DNA of 64,000 nt from Stagonosporopsis chrysanthemi (Eukaryota; Ascomycota; Dothideomycetes; Pleosporales; Didymellaceae). Where the stretch lies: assembly GCA_022560025.1 (NCBI GenBank), contig JAFISE010000083.1, positions 1-64,000 on the forward strand, in the 5' to 3' direction. A program made the translations under genes and the position numbers. The notes beneath the pieces were generated by a model. The model was not told the DNA's origin, made no database searches, and worked only from the letters and a program-made list of their open reading frames with translations. Of this stretch, positions 22,275-33,023 are shown one piece after another; position 1 is the first letter of the stretch; every line of letters starts with the position of its first letter.

Positions 22275-24450
22275 GAGGTCTGGAAATACAGGATCCGTAA
22301 CTCTGCGTGCTGCTGACTTCATTTTTCAATCTGGCCGAAACCTATGTTCGACCTCTGGATGGTGGCCCGCATCGGAGTCTTCGCCCTCGGAGCCTCCCAG
22401 GCTGTTCACGTATGCGGATATTGATAGAAATGCCATTGCTCGCACTTCAACAACCTCACGGACCGGGAGTTCCAAGTATTCTGTCGTGTTGCTAGACAGT
22501 ACGCATAAAACATCCGCATTTCAACCCAAGGCCAGGCAATGCAATCCCAACGGATGCCTATCACCAGCTTGGAGGTCCGCGGAAACCACACCTTCACCCA
22601 ACTACCGAGGAGCTGCCAGGTCTGGATTGTCGGCATTGCCAGGCGACGTGTGAGCTCCTTTGAGCAATTAACGTACAGTCATTGTACCGCGCACAACCGA
22701 CGACTGAGAGTTTTCCTTCCCAAGCGATGCGAAATAGGAAGGTGAATTGCCATGGATGCAACATTGTGTCCTACGTGAATCGCCTGTGCTCGATAGGAGG
22801 CAGCAAGTATTGGAATGATGCAGTCGAGAGTTAGCCGGCGCCATCGCTCGCCACCGCTCGCCACGCTTGCTTCGAAGACGCATGCTTTGTTCGGGGCACT
22901 CTTTTCTTCCAGGAAGGTGGATGCATCATATGTCAAGGCCGCCTTCCCTCATGCCATGCCGCATCACCGCCACATGTCTCTGTAAGCCTCGGAAGCCTTT
23001 ATCAGACGGGACGGCACGCATGTTGTCGGGTGCTTGGACCACAATCATGTGGGGTCATGCCTATCAACTGACTTAAGGAAAGTTCGGCTCTTTCTGTTTG
23101 GCGCAACAAGTGTCATCTGCGCCTGCAGGCCGAGCTCTCGGCCGTCGTATAGCATGAACCCGGGCTCACATGGCAGCCAGCAACGGCGCCAACAACTATA
23201 TCGTCTCTGTCAATACACCATAAGTTAAACCGATCGACCGTGGCGGAGCAAAGCGCGAAGAGGGGTGCCCAACTGCAGTGGTGGCAAACTCTAGATAGGC
23301 TTACGGGATTGCGGGCTCCCACAAAACGAACGCAGCGTTAGAAGGATGCATATTAAATTAACAGCGTTGGAAGCCGCGAAGCTTGTTCGAACGAAGTCTC
23401 GATGCCAATCTGCATGATCCAGGGATAACGTCGGAAGCGATCTTGGCAGGCTTCCGCCATCCACTCGACGGCGTCGCCCACTACTTTCCACAGACTCAGG
23501 CCTACAGCCTACATGACCCACAATCCCCAGAGTCTTGCATGTCGCATCCCAATTTGCTCACCTAAGCGCCATTGTTTCGTGCCTGTATAGCTCCCGATTA
23601 CGTTTTTTCGCAGGTGGTCGCAGAACCTTGCTAACACTCAAAGTGGCAGGTGGTCACCCTGGCGGGAGCGCCCAGGCGACCGTCGACCGTAGTGCATCTT
23701 TGATGGCGAGATGTCTCTGTGCACGAGGCACCCTCATGCCTCGCCCTGCAGTACCCAGTCCGTATTTGCCGGGTACCTGCAGTGGCTGTGCCTATGATGC
23801 TTATCACAGCGACCCTGAACAACCCGATCGCAGCCTTACGCACCACCATGCGCCAACGTGTTGCAACAGATGTTCACTGCTTAACGCCTTGTACAAGATA
23901 CAAGTCTTCAGCGGCGCTCACGGAAACGATACGGCGCTCATGCCATCGGGGGTCCAAAGCTGCCGATACCGCCTAATCTCCCCTGTCGTTCGCGCCCCTA
24001 GCGAATGGGATCTCAACTCTGCACTCAGCCTCATACGGAAGGTCAACGTTGCGTCTGCTTGGCAAATGCAGATCATTTATAGTGCCCAGAATGTATGAGC
24101 ATGGGGCGGACATGGGTTCAGATTTTACAGCGCGAGGCAGCTTCCTATTTAGACCAGTTGCCAAGAACGCGACTACCTTGTGAAGGACCACTACGCCGTG
24201 GAGCCCAGCAATGGTAAGCTCGTGAGACCGTAAGCTGCCGCGCAAAGTAGCTTTCGAGATCACGCTACCGCATTGCTATCTCACTCTCTAGGTATCCTAG
24301 AGAAACAGGGGGCCAATCTCCGGAAATCCCGTCCGCTTGAGCTCCAGCCATGGCAAGACGAGCATGTATAAGTAGTAGATAGATGATCACCAAGAAAAGA
24401 TCAACCCCGGTCGTTCATTCTACCCTCGTTCCAAGTCCTTCGTTGTCAAT
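22275..24450. other. Long intergenic region
   Basis: Nearly 2.2 kb in which no frame looks like a protein and no RNA gene or transposon end was seen. Its length makes it a candidate for lost or decayed genes or for regulatory sequence of the fungalysin gene, but nothing specific supports this. Confidence 0.45.
24367..24374 (+). promoter_or_regulatory. Probable TATA box of fungalysin gene
   Basis: TATAAGTA lies 77 bp before the fungalysin ATG, with a C/T-rich leader between. This position suits a highly inducible secreted-protease gene. It is assigned by position and sequence only. Confidence 0.45.
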
Positions 24451-26423
24451 ATGCGTTCCGCTCTCATCGCCACTTTGGCCTCTGTGGCCGCTGTGGGTGT
24501 CTATGCTCACCCTCACGCTCGCGGCTCGGCCTCGCTCTCGCGTCGTGCCATTGACCTGGACAAGTTCCGCATGGTCGTCAAGACCGAGTACAAGAATGCC
24601 ACTGAGGTCGAAGCCGACCCCACAATCCCAACATTGAGGGCTCGTGCTACTCCTGAGGAGACCGCTACTGAGCTCGTCGCTGCTCAGGCCCCGGATGCTG
24701 AATTCCGCCTGTCTACTGACCACTACACTGGCAAAAACGGCGTTTCTCACTTCTACTACAAGCAGACCGCTAACGGTCTTGACATTGACAATGCTGATTT
24801 CAACGTCAACGTACGTAGTGTCCATTCTCGTGACACAGCAGAACTAATCAAGAACAGATTGGCAAGGACGGCAAGGTCTTCTCTTTCGGTAACTCTTTCT
24901 TCAAGGGCAAAATTCCTGCTCTGCCAACTACCAAGCTCGGCAAGCGTGACACTACCGACCCGGCAGACTCTCTCAAGGCTGCCGTCAACACTCTTGGACT
25001 CCCCATTGAGGCCGGCTCTGCCACTGCTGAGGCCAAGGGCGAGAAGGAGACTTATGCCATTAAGAACACCAGTGGAAGCTTGAACGAGCCGGAGGCCAAG
25101 CTTGTCTACCTCGTTGACTCGAATGGTGAACTCAAGCTTACCTGGAGGGTTGAGACCGATATTGCCACCAACTGGCTCTTGACGTACGTTGACGCCACCA
25201 CGGGCAAAGATGTTCACGCTGTTGTCGACTACTCGGCAGACGACAGCTACCAGGTCTACCCCTGGGGTATCAATGACCCCACCGAGGGTTCGCGTGTCTA
25301 CGAGGAGGACCCCTTCGACTCATACTCTAGCGAATTTGGCTGGCACTCGGACGGCACTGATTGGTTCAAGACAACCCGTGGTAACAACGGCGTGGCTCAG
25401 ACCAACTGGGAGAACGATCTTACGTATGACGCTCTTTTGAACAACTCTCGCCCGGTGGCACGTGACCTTAAGTTCCACTACCCGCTGAACTTGAACGCCA
25501 CCGATTACAAGACCTACGCCAACGCATCGGTCACTCAACTGTTCTACACTTCCAACAAGTACCACGATCTGTTGTACCAGCTCGGATTCGATGAGCGCGC
25601 AGGTAACTTCGAGTCTAACAACAATGGTGGTGGTGGTGTCGGAAACGACCTCGTCTTCCTCAACGCCCAAGACGGCTCCGGCACCAACAACGCCAACTTC
25701 GCTACACCCCCAGACGGCCAGCCGGGTCGCATGCGGATGTACATATGGACAAACACAGTTCCCGTGCGCGATTGCTCATTTGAAGCTGGTGTTGTCATCC
25801 ACGAGTACACCCACGGTCTCTCCAACCGTCTGACCGGTGGACCCAAGAACTCGGGATGCCTGAACTTGCTCGAGTCTGGCGGTATGGGCGAGGGCTGGAG
25901 TGATTTCTATGCCACTGCTATCCGTCTGAAGCCCAGCGACACCCGCCGCAAGGATTACAGCATGGGCGCCTGGGTCAACGGAAACGAGAAGGGTATCCGA
26001 AACTACCTTTACTCCACCTCCATGACCACAAACCCTCAGACCTACAAGAGCGTTGAGCTCTACCAGCGTGTGCACCCTATTGGTAACATCTGGGCCTCCA
26101 TGCTGTACGAAGTCCTGTGGAACCTGATCGACAAGCACGGCAAGAATGACTCCGGCGAGCCTGATTTCGACAACAACGGTGTCCCTACCGACGGCAAATA
26201 CCTTGCCATGAAGCTTGTTCTTGATGGCATGGGTCTCCAGCCCTGCAACCCCAACTTCGTTCAGGCTCGTGACGCCATCATCGATGCCGATTGGGCGCTG
26301 ACTGGCGGTGCCAACGCTTGCGAGATCTGGACTGCGTTTGCTAAGCGTGGTCTGGGCGAGGGTGCCAGGTACCAGGTGACTGGTCGCCTGGACAGCTTCA
26401 AGATTCCGAATGACGCTTGCTAG
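24451..26423 (+). CDS. mep: Extracellular metallopeptidase, fungalysin (M36)
   Basis: Two exons, 24451-24810 and 24858-26423 (47-nt intron), encode 641 aa, the usual fungalysin length. Residues 1-19 form a signal peptide (LIATLASVAAVGVYA). A long propeptide with the FTP and PepSY-like inhibitory region follows (LSTDHYTGKNGVSHFYYKQ, then LTWRVETDIATNWLLTYVD). The mature domain begins after about residue 250. The zinc site is HEYTH at 435-439, with the third ligand in the downstream GEGWSDFYA segment; the NLNATDYKTYANASVTQLFY region is also typical. It is expected to be secreted as a zymogen and to degrade extracellular protein for nutrition. No residue needed for catalysis appears to be missing. 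A TATA-like element precedes the gene. Confidence 0.96.
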
Positions 26424-26593
26424 TTCGTCCCAGCAGGCTATGTATCTCGGTGCGCAGAAGTGTAAATGACGATGACGAAGACATATGACGCTACTTTCAT
26501 AATGTAATGTATACAGATTTGAATGATATCCCTTTGATCAACAGACTATTGCTATCATGATTGGCTTGCATGCGCATGTTGTATCCCAGTGTT

Positions 26594-27440
26594 CTACGCA
26601 GACTCGCGCTTGCCCTTCTTCTCTTCTTCGTGCCACACGTCGTACAAGCTTGCACGTGATGGTCCTCCCCGGCCAATAGACCTGCTGAACTGATGCGCGT
26701 TATAAGCACCGCCTTTGCTGAGCTTGTTACTACTCTTTTGACGGCGCAGCGAATCGGCAGTGACGACAGGCGGCGCAAGGAAGCCAGAGGTAGCGGTATC
26801 GGCAGTCTTGGCGACGTCGGCGGCTTGGGTCGGCTTTTGGGGGGTGCTGGTGCCGGGGCGGAGAGGTAGCTCAAGCTCCATGGTCTCGAGGGCGGGCTCA
26901 AGAGACTCCTCCTCGTACGCATTCTCAAGGGTCTCGTCGATGTTGTCGTTCTGGTTGTCGCCATCACTATCCTCCTCCCAGAACGGCCTGTACGCATCGT
27001 ATCCTAAGTCAGCCGTTCCGTCGTAGCCAACACCATACAGCTCCAACATGTCTTCGCCTTTGAAGCGTATCAACGCGTCCAGTTCCTCGCGCAACTCTAC
27101 CATTGCCTCAACCGAAGCCTCATCATTGTTGTCCTTTGCGGCTTGGAGAGTTTCCGCGTAAGTCTGCTCCGCTGCCAGTCTCCACATCTCAGCGTCGTTC
27201 CAAGTATCAAGGGCGCTCGTTATGAGTACGAGATTCATGATAGTGTAGTATGCAGACAGGAGTGGGTTGCTAAGTGAAAGTATGTTAGCAAGAGCGCAGG
27301 ATTGAGTAAGGTCTTGAGATGCGGTGTACTGACAGAAGGTTGTTCTTCGCTGCTTTGATGCAGCTCTCTGAGTCAGTGTAGAAAAGGATTCGTGCTGCGC
27401 TATACTCTGCTGCGAACTGGTCTGCGGTGGAGCTCTCCAT
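26594..27440 (-). CDS. Conserved fungal protein, unknown function
   Basis: Two exons, 27440-27334 and 27269-26594 (64-nt intron with GTCAGT..CTAACA..TTAG), encode 260 aa. The N-terminal 100 residues look folded and helical (AAEYSAARILFYTDSESCIK, then LITSALDTWNDAEMWRLAAE). An acidic linker (WEEDSDGDNQNDNIDE) and a Ser/Lys-rich tail follow. There is no signal peptide or membrane span. I cannot assign a family. Its stop is 171 bp from the fungalysin stop and the two genes converge. Confidence 0.75.
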
Positions 27441-27898
27441 TGTTGTTCGGACGCTGGATGAAGGCAAGACACAGATTGTGGGAGTGTTTTGAAGTAGAGG
27501 AAGTAAATAATTGGGGTAGCGGACAGCAATTTAAATCAAAAGCGAAAGAGTGAAGGAGTGAAGGAGAGTAAAAGATAACATGTGCGTGTCCGCAAAATCC
27601 ACGCAGTCACACCCACAATCAGCAAATAAAAACGAAAATTTGCCTATATCTTACCCCACGCCAGTCGCGCTATACATTTCCTCTTACCCTCTCAGCCTTG
27701 CTTTATCCTGCGAACCTTGCACACGCGACTCAGTACACACTCTCAGCTTCCCGGCGCACACTCGCAAGCTTGTCGCATCTTGCCTTGGCTTTACAACAGA
27801 GATTCGCCCACTCTGCGCACCGGTTGATTGAACAAATAGGTACGTGTTGTTCTCGAGACAAAGACTTTCACAGCACTTCTAATGATACAAATAGGAAC
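27441..27898. other. Divergent promoter region with leader intron
   Basis: This lies between the unknown minus-strand gene and the decayed AT-hook gene. A plausible leader intron runs from GTACGT at 27840 to CAAATAG at 27894, just before the ATG at 27899, indicating that the right-hand gene was once properly transcribed. Confidence 0.4.
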
Positions 27899-29232
27899 AT
27901 GGGGCCGAAGCGCAAGAGTGCCCGACGCAAGTCCGCTGTTGACGATGAGGATGATGAGTACGCGCTGCCTTCTCAGGATACGCAGAGTGAGGAGCACTCT
28001 GAATCCAAGGGCGATTCTACCTCTGGAGAGTCCGGCGACTATCAACTAAAGGAAGGCACGAGCAAGAGGAGCTCCAATGTAAATATCAAAGAGGTGAAGA
28101 ACAAGCGGCTCTTTTTACGTTCCAAACATCCATCAGCGACGCCCAAGCCAGCAGCAGATGAACCGTCAAAGCGACCTACAGGCCGGCCGCGCAAGGGCGA
28201 GGACAGTCTCACATTGGGCTTGCCAAAACCTCGACGCCGTGCACCACCACTAGCTGTTGGCTAAGACGCACCACCATCCTATAAGTCTCCCGTACTTCGA
28301 TTGGTTCTGACGAAAGAAACGGATATACTCAACAGATGGCTCGCTGCGCGTCCACATATCCGTGTGGTCATGAATATGCCTGTCACCGAACCCGAGAGGC
28401 GTGTTTTAAATGTCACACCGCTACGCGAGCTGGATCTTGTCCAAGGCCGTGACTTCAAGTTCCAGGTAGACACCGCGGCTGTTCCTGTAACATGGGACCC
28501 GTCGGAAGGCGACTTCTCGGTCTTCAACAATCTCACAGTTAAAGACCAACGCGACAAGCTCTTAACGACTGACCACACAAAGACGACGTACCGCATCTTC
28601 CTCTGGAATGCTGCCGATGCAGCTCCAGAACGTTTGCGTCTGTTCCCCGAGCTGGCTCCTCAGTATCCAAGAGCCTACAGGAGCGCTTAGAGTAGAGGAA
28701 GGCTACTGCCTGCTCATCCTATCGACGGCGCGAGAGCAGGTGGGCCTCTGGACACCAACATCTGTCCTACCGAAGCTGATGCAGAGAAGGTTGCCCAAGA
28801 GGCTTATGAGCTTCTCAGCAGGTACCTGAATGAGATGAGGCCGACTTCCCCGAACTTTTCGAGATTGATACCGGTGCCAATGATGTTGAGTTTCGGGAGC
28901 TCATCGACCTCTTGGCCCTGCGTGCATTGTCAGACGAGTTCGACTACCACAAGCTTCGCCAGGTCTTTGGCTGGACTTCGGACGGACCATAGAGGGGACA
29001 TCATCACTTCCACACTCAAACTTATATCAAGGCGGTACCCACCTCCAAAGCCTATTCGTACAAATTCGCGTTACCAGTCTCTTTCAAGGATGGTGAACTC
29101 TCGCTGAACGCTGCACTGATGAAGGTTCGACCTAGATTCCTGATCAACGACACCAGCTTCGACGAAGAGAAGCTCAATGCACTGCCTGATCCGCCCTCTT
29201 ATTGGCGATGGAAGTGTCATGTTAATCCCTGA
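27899..29232 (+). pseudogene. Decayed AT-hook protein gene
   Basis: The first 121 codons encode a basic, acidic-patch protein with an AT-hook (PTGRPRKGED). A TAA at 28262 interrupts it, yet the same frame continues with protein-like sequence (LNRWLAARPHIRVVMNMPVT, GRDFKFQVDTAAVPVTWDPS) until a TAG at 28688. The frame then continues again (TEADAEKVAQEAYELLSRYL) until a shift near 28830 moves the coding to another frame (EFRELIDLLALRALSDEFDY). A TAG at about 28980 follows, and the same frame continues through FALPVSFKDGELSLNAALMK to a TGA at 29232. Three in-frame stops and one frameshift, without splice sites that would remove them, indicate a pseudogene. The original product was probably a nuclear DNA-binding protein of about 440 aa. 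The domain after the AT-hook is unknown to me. Confidence 0.8.
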
Positions 29233-30426
29233 AACCCCGTCTAGAGTCTGACCAGGTGTCAAGAAAAGCGGTGTACAAGTACATCGACTATTTGGTCTAT
29301 CAATTGGTCGGTTGTTGTGGCACGCGACGCTCTATCCCTTGCAACCCGAGATCTGGGTGAGAATAAGGTAAATGTTGCGGTTGTCCGCAATTATATAGGA
29401 GGCGTATACGGTCAAGGAAATGTTTGCCTGGCGTATTCAGCATGTCCTGTCTTACAAGCAGACAAACCATAATACTTTATAGTGGATAATCGACATCTGA
29501 TGTGTTCAAGGCGGAGTGAAGCGTGGAGGTCTTTGAGAAACAGCTTCCGAATCGTGCGTACCGACGGTACGAAGAGAATTATAGCTTATCCTGTGTTGTC
29601 GAGCCTGGGAGTAGGCTTTTGTGAACACATGAGTATAAAACGGAGAGATTGACTGACACGACGGTCGTAGAATTGATAGTGAAGATGATCTAGCAAAGGT
29701 TATTTAAATATCGTGACGGCTATTGTCTACCATTTGGGCCACCAGCAAGCAGCTGTGTTTGTGCTGGCGAAGAAGATTGCGAAGTGAGGGGCTGGTCGGC
29801 TGTTCGTTCTAGTAGTCAATTGACACGACAATCGCCTTCGACTTTCGATCATGAATAAGCATTGTTCTATCGGGTAAGTACATGAGTGCTTCGTCCTCTA
29901 GAGGCATGTAGGCACGAGCCAAGGGTGGTTGCTCATTGGCGGAATCCTCCCTGAGATCATCCTTCCCTACAGAGTGTGGTCGTGTCGGCTCGTACACCAT
30001 TAAATATTTTTCTGTAGCAATTCAGAGATCTTCCTCACGCTGGAAGATTTCTGGTAGCTAGATAAAGGAATCAGGCTGTACGGTCCAAGGCCGTCACAAC
30101 CTGCTCTGTTTTCTAGAATGTCACCTCGGTCTTTCCGGACGCGTATAGCCAATCAAGAGTTGTCGGAAGTTTTCAGTCCTATGGACAAGAGTTGCACACA
30201 CATTGCAGGTCACCGATAAGGCAAGAGCTCAATGCGGAGCAAGAGGCAGAGTGCGCTGCAAGCTCGTCGTGTGCGCGTCTACATGCCAACCCTGCGGACT
30301 TGAAAAGGACGAGAGGGCTGGGTCGCGTAAGGCGCTGTCTCACATCGCCGACATCAGCATGCACTCTAAATTTGGAGATCGATGTCGAGAAGCTGTCGTG
30401 AGAAGCTGGCGTGACTCCTCCGGAAC
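29233..30426. other. Degenerate intergenic stretch
   Basis: It is somewhat AT-richer than its surroundings. Plus-strand sequence just after 29250 is still weakly protein-like (SGVQVHRLFGLSIGRLLWHA), so the decayed gene may extend. A 63-codon minus-strand frame at 30000-29809 from a true ATG is possible but has no recognisable feature. Confidence 0.35.
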
Positions 30427-30927
30427 TAAATTGCCCCCACTCCCCCTGCCATCGATGACTCCGCTGGCGGTCCTTCAGGCTCTACTGGTGGTCACTCGGA
30501 TCCTGCTCGTGGTTCGTCTGCACGACTCGAACATCAGTACCGGAAGATTGAGAGTGCCATCAAACGCTCTGGCTTTGCCCACACCTTCGCCGATGGCTGG
30601 TTGACAGAGCACCTCGTCAGTCTAAAATTGTCGCAGCTGCGAGGAGATCAGAATGCTTTCATTGCAGACCCAAGGCAGTTGTGGCATGCCCTACGCGTTT
30701 TGCCGACAGACAATTTTTATCCTGTCAACAAATCGAATATTCTGCCGGTTTCGTACGCCAGAACGGCCGCACATAGTGTGGCTATTGCTATGCGCATTCG
30801 GCGGTCCATTGTGAGGCCCAGTGCTCTTGCCACGCTTAGTATGATCCTGGTGTGGCGGAGTGCACAGATAGACAAGACTGGTCGGATGATAGAGCGGTGG
30901 AGAGAGAATAATAAACTTATTTTATGA
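30427..30927 (+). pseudogene. Gene remnant without a start codon, unknown family
   Basis: From a stop at 30427 to the TGA at 30925 a frame of 165 codons is open and protein-like: a Gly/Ser/Pro linker, then EHQYRKIESAIKRSGFAHTF, GWLTEHLVSLKLSQLRGDQN and RQLWHALRVLPTDNFYPV. No ATG lies at a suitable place upstream, and the preceding sequence has frame breaks. I read it as the 3' part of a dead gene, perhaps related to the decayed gene 1 kb away. No family is recognised. Confidence 0.45.
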
Positions 30928-31129
30928 GTAGAGATTTATCTGAATTGACAAGTGTGTTGTAAACTATGAGTACTACTGGTTGTGCTTCGCGGGACTTACA
31001 TTCCTCGGCAACCAGGCAAGTCGGAAATCCGTTTGTAGTCAACAGGTCCTCGCTGGGTATGGATGAATTCGGCTTCAAATGGCGTACATGTATATGCTTA
31101 AGTAGCTCGGCGGCTGATACACCGAGCAA
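30917..31129 (-). CDS. Possible gene 3' end, unknown
   Basis: A minus-strand frame reads ELLKHIHVRHLKPNSSIPSE and TTNGFPTCLVAEE. It then meets a canonical donor GTAAGT at about 31012, with an acceptor TTCAG 60 nt later, after which YKSLLIK and a stop follow. The splice pair argues for a real (perhaps dead) gene whose beginning I could not find upstream. Confidence 0.25.
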   Translation of the reverse strand: MLGVSAAELLKHIHVRHLKPNSSIPSEDLLTTNGFPTCLVAEECKSREAQPVVLIVYNTLVNSDKSLLIK

Positions 31130-31297
31130 TCAGCTGCATGGGTCTCATAGTATATGTATGGGAGGTGCGGACTTGTTAATTGCCAGACTCCGGATGATGG
31201 TAGATTGAGAATCGCCGCTTCGGTGTTTATCGAGGACGTAACGCGTGGTCAGCAGTAGCTTGGAAGTCCGGCTGCCGAGCTGATAGTGTTCTTTCTT

Positions 31298-31343
31298 GCT
31301 TTGGTATGCGGCAACCAGGGGCTTTGGTACGCGGCAACCAGGG
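31298..31343. repeat. 23-bp tandem duplication
   Basis: Two head-to-tail copies of a 23-bp unit (GCTTTGGTA, Y, GCGGCAACCAGGG) differ at one pyrimidine position. It lies in the gene-poor stretch. Confidence 0.9.
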
Positions 31344-33023
31344 AACCCTTTCGCTCGTCAGAGCCTCACAGAAGCGACGTCGCTTGAACAGCTATTTGGC
31401 CCTTTGAGAGGCTAAATAATGGAGCAGTCTGCAAATCTCTAGAGATGATTCGATTTGGGAATGTCAATACTTCGTACCCCACTTAGGAATGACCTTGCAA
31501 GCGGTCATGATGAACGATGGCAAGCGAATGATGCCGCACGCACGTCCATTGGACCGGCCTGTTCTGGAAGCGCACGACAAATGCGCGAGACAGCGGTATG
31601 CAAACCATCTACGCAAGCCGAGATATGTAGTCTGTCTCGTGGCTTCAGAAATGATGCGCGACAGGGTTCTCGCACTGTGAATAATAGTTGGTCGCAGCAA
31701 TGGGAACGTCGTGTGTTTCAGAAAGCGATCCTCGCGGTGACGTAAGGACCCTACGCGCTAAGCTGGACCCTGAAAAAAAACGTCAGACCTGTGGGTGGAG
31801 GTTGGGCGATGTGAGAATGCGTACTGGGGGGGCCATGCAACATGTTATTGCTGTCGCTTCCGTGACAGGCAGGCGCAGTCAAGGATGTTGCATTGGTCGT
31901 TCGTCTGCAATCTGGCCATTGGGCTTGTTCAAAGCCCACTTGGGCATACGAGCCATCGAAAGCGTGCTCCGCAGCGTAGCGGCACGCGACGGAAGATACA
32001 CTCATTAGCGGCGCTGCCATCAGTAAGCATGAGGCTTTCAATTTGACATCGTTTGGGAGCCGCAGATTCCGCGGCCAACCCACTGTCGCGCGTGGAGTAG
32101 TGCGTGTTTGGCCGCCGAGACGCCTCAACAGTCCAGTAGATAAAACTAGATATACTTGCTAAGGATCTCTTCTCGCGACTGTGTCTTTTGTGACAGCCCT
32201 CATTTTCCGCCAGACTACGTTGTCCCAGCCACGACTCTCATCGTAACTAGTGATCATCGAGATCAAAGCGTGCTGTCCGGCCTACACGAGACACAACAGC
32301 CCCAAGCAGACACGTCTGATCTCGTGTCTCGAAAGATCTCTCTGTCGCGAGCCAGCCTCATCTGAACACCCTTGCACCGCACTAAGGGAATCTACGAGAT
32401 CTCCCTGACGGGGCCCGATTTCTTACGGCGTCATACCTTTCCACACGTCGACGGCCACCAGCCCCACGTAGTACGGTAGCTGCATCGAAGCGAGAGGAGA
32501 GATTCAAGAGCTCGTGGAAGGCAGCTGTCTTTTGATATGCACAACTCATCCAAAAGCACTGGGCGCAGCAGAAAGATGCCCGTCATTGAGGTAAGGCTCA
32601 TTCCTGTCTTTTGCAGCTCAATACGCAGCACGCAGCGTTCGCCATGTCCAGCTGGCGGCACAAGCTCATCTCCTTTGCATCGTCTGGCCTATTGATTTGG
32701 ACTACGGGTGGACAAGCCCTGTTTGCGATGATGTCGAATGCATCGTCATTTGGGGGTGCACGGACCGGCACCTGCGTCATACCTTCCGTTCTCTCTTGTT
32801 CTGGCATCCACGCTGCATGACCTCCGTTCTAGTCAGCCAGTCGCCTTTCCATTGCTTCCCCATCTCTTTTAACGCAATTCTCCGCTACATTACGCGCTGC
32901 ATACAGTCTTGTTGAAGTTGTACACGGGATTTTCACCCTTCTCCCCACATTTCGCACCTTCACATACCCCGCCAGCATCACGAGGCCAGAGTTTCATTTC
33001 ACTTTCACACATAACAACTAAGC
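31344..33023. other. Intergenic region before the kinase gene
   Basis: No gene is supported on either strand. The last about 120 bp before 33024 is C/T-rich (cttctccccacatttcgcac), as expected for a fungal 5' leader. Confidence 0.5.

Noticed and set aside
22275..24450. Transposon or RIP-degraded element in the long intergenic stretch
   Set aside because: No terminal repeats, transposase or reverse-transcriptase-like frames, and no strong AT shift were visible by eye.
28215..28262. Intron that would remove the first stop of the AT-hook gene
   Set aside because: A GTGCAC..ATAAG segment of 47 nt exists, but it changes the frame and reaches a stop at once. The later stops also remain.
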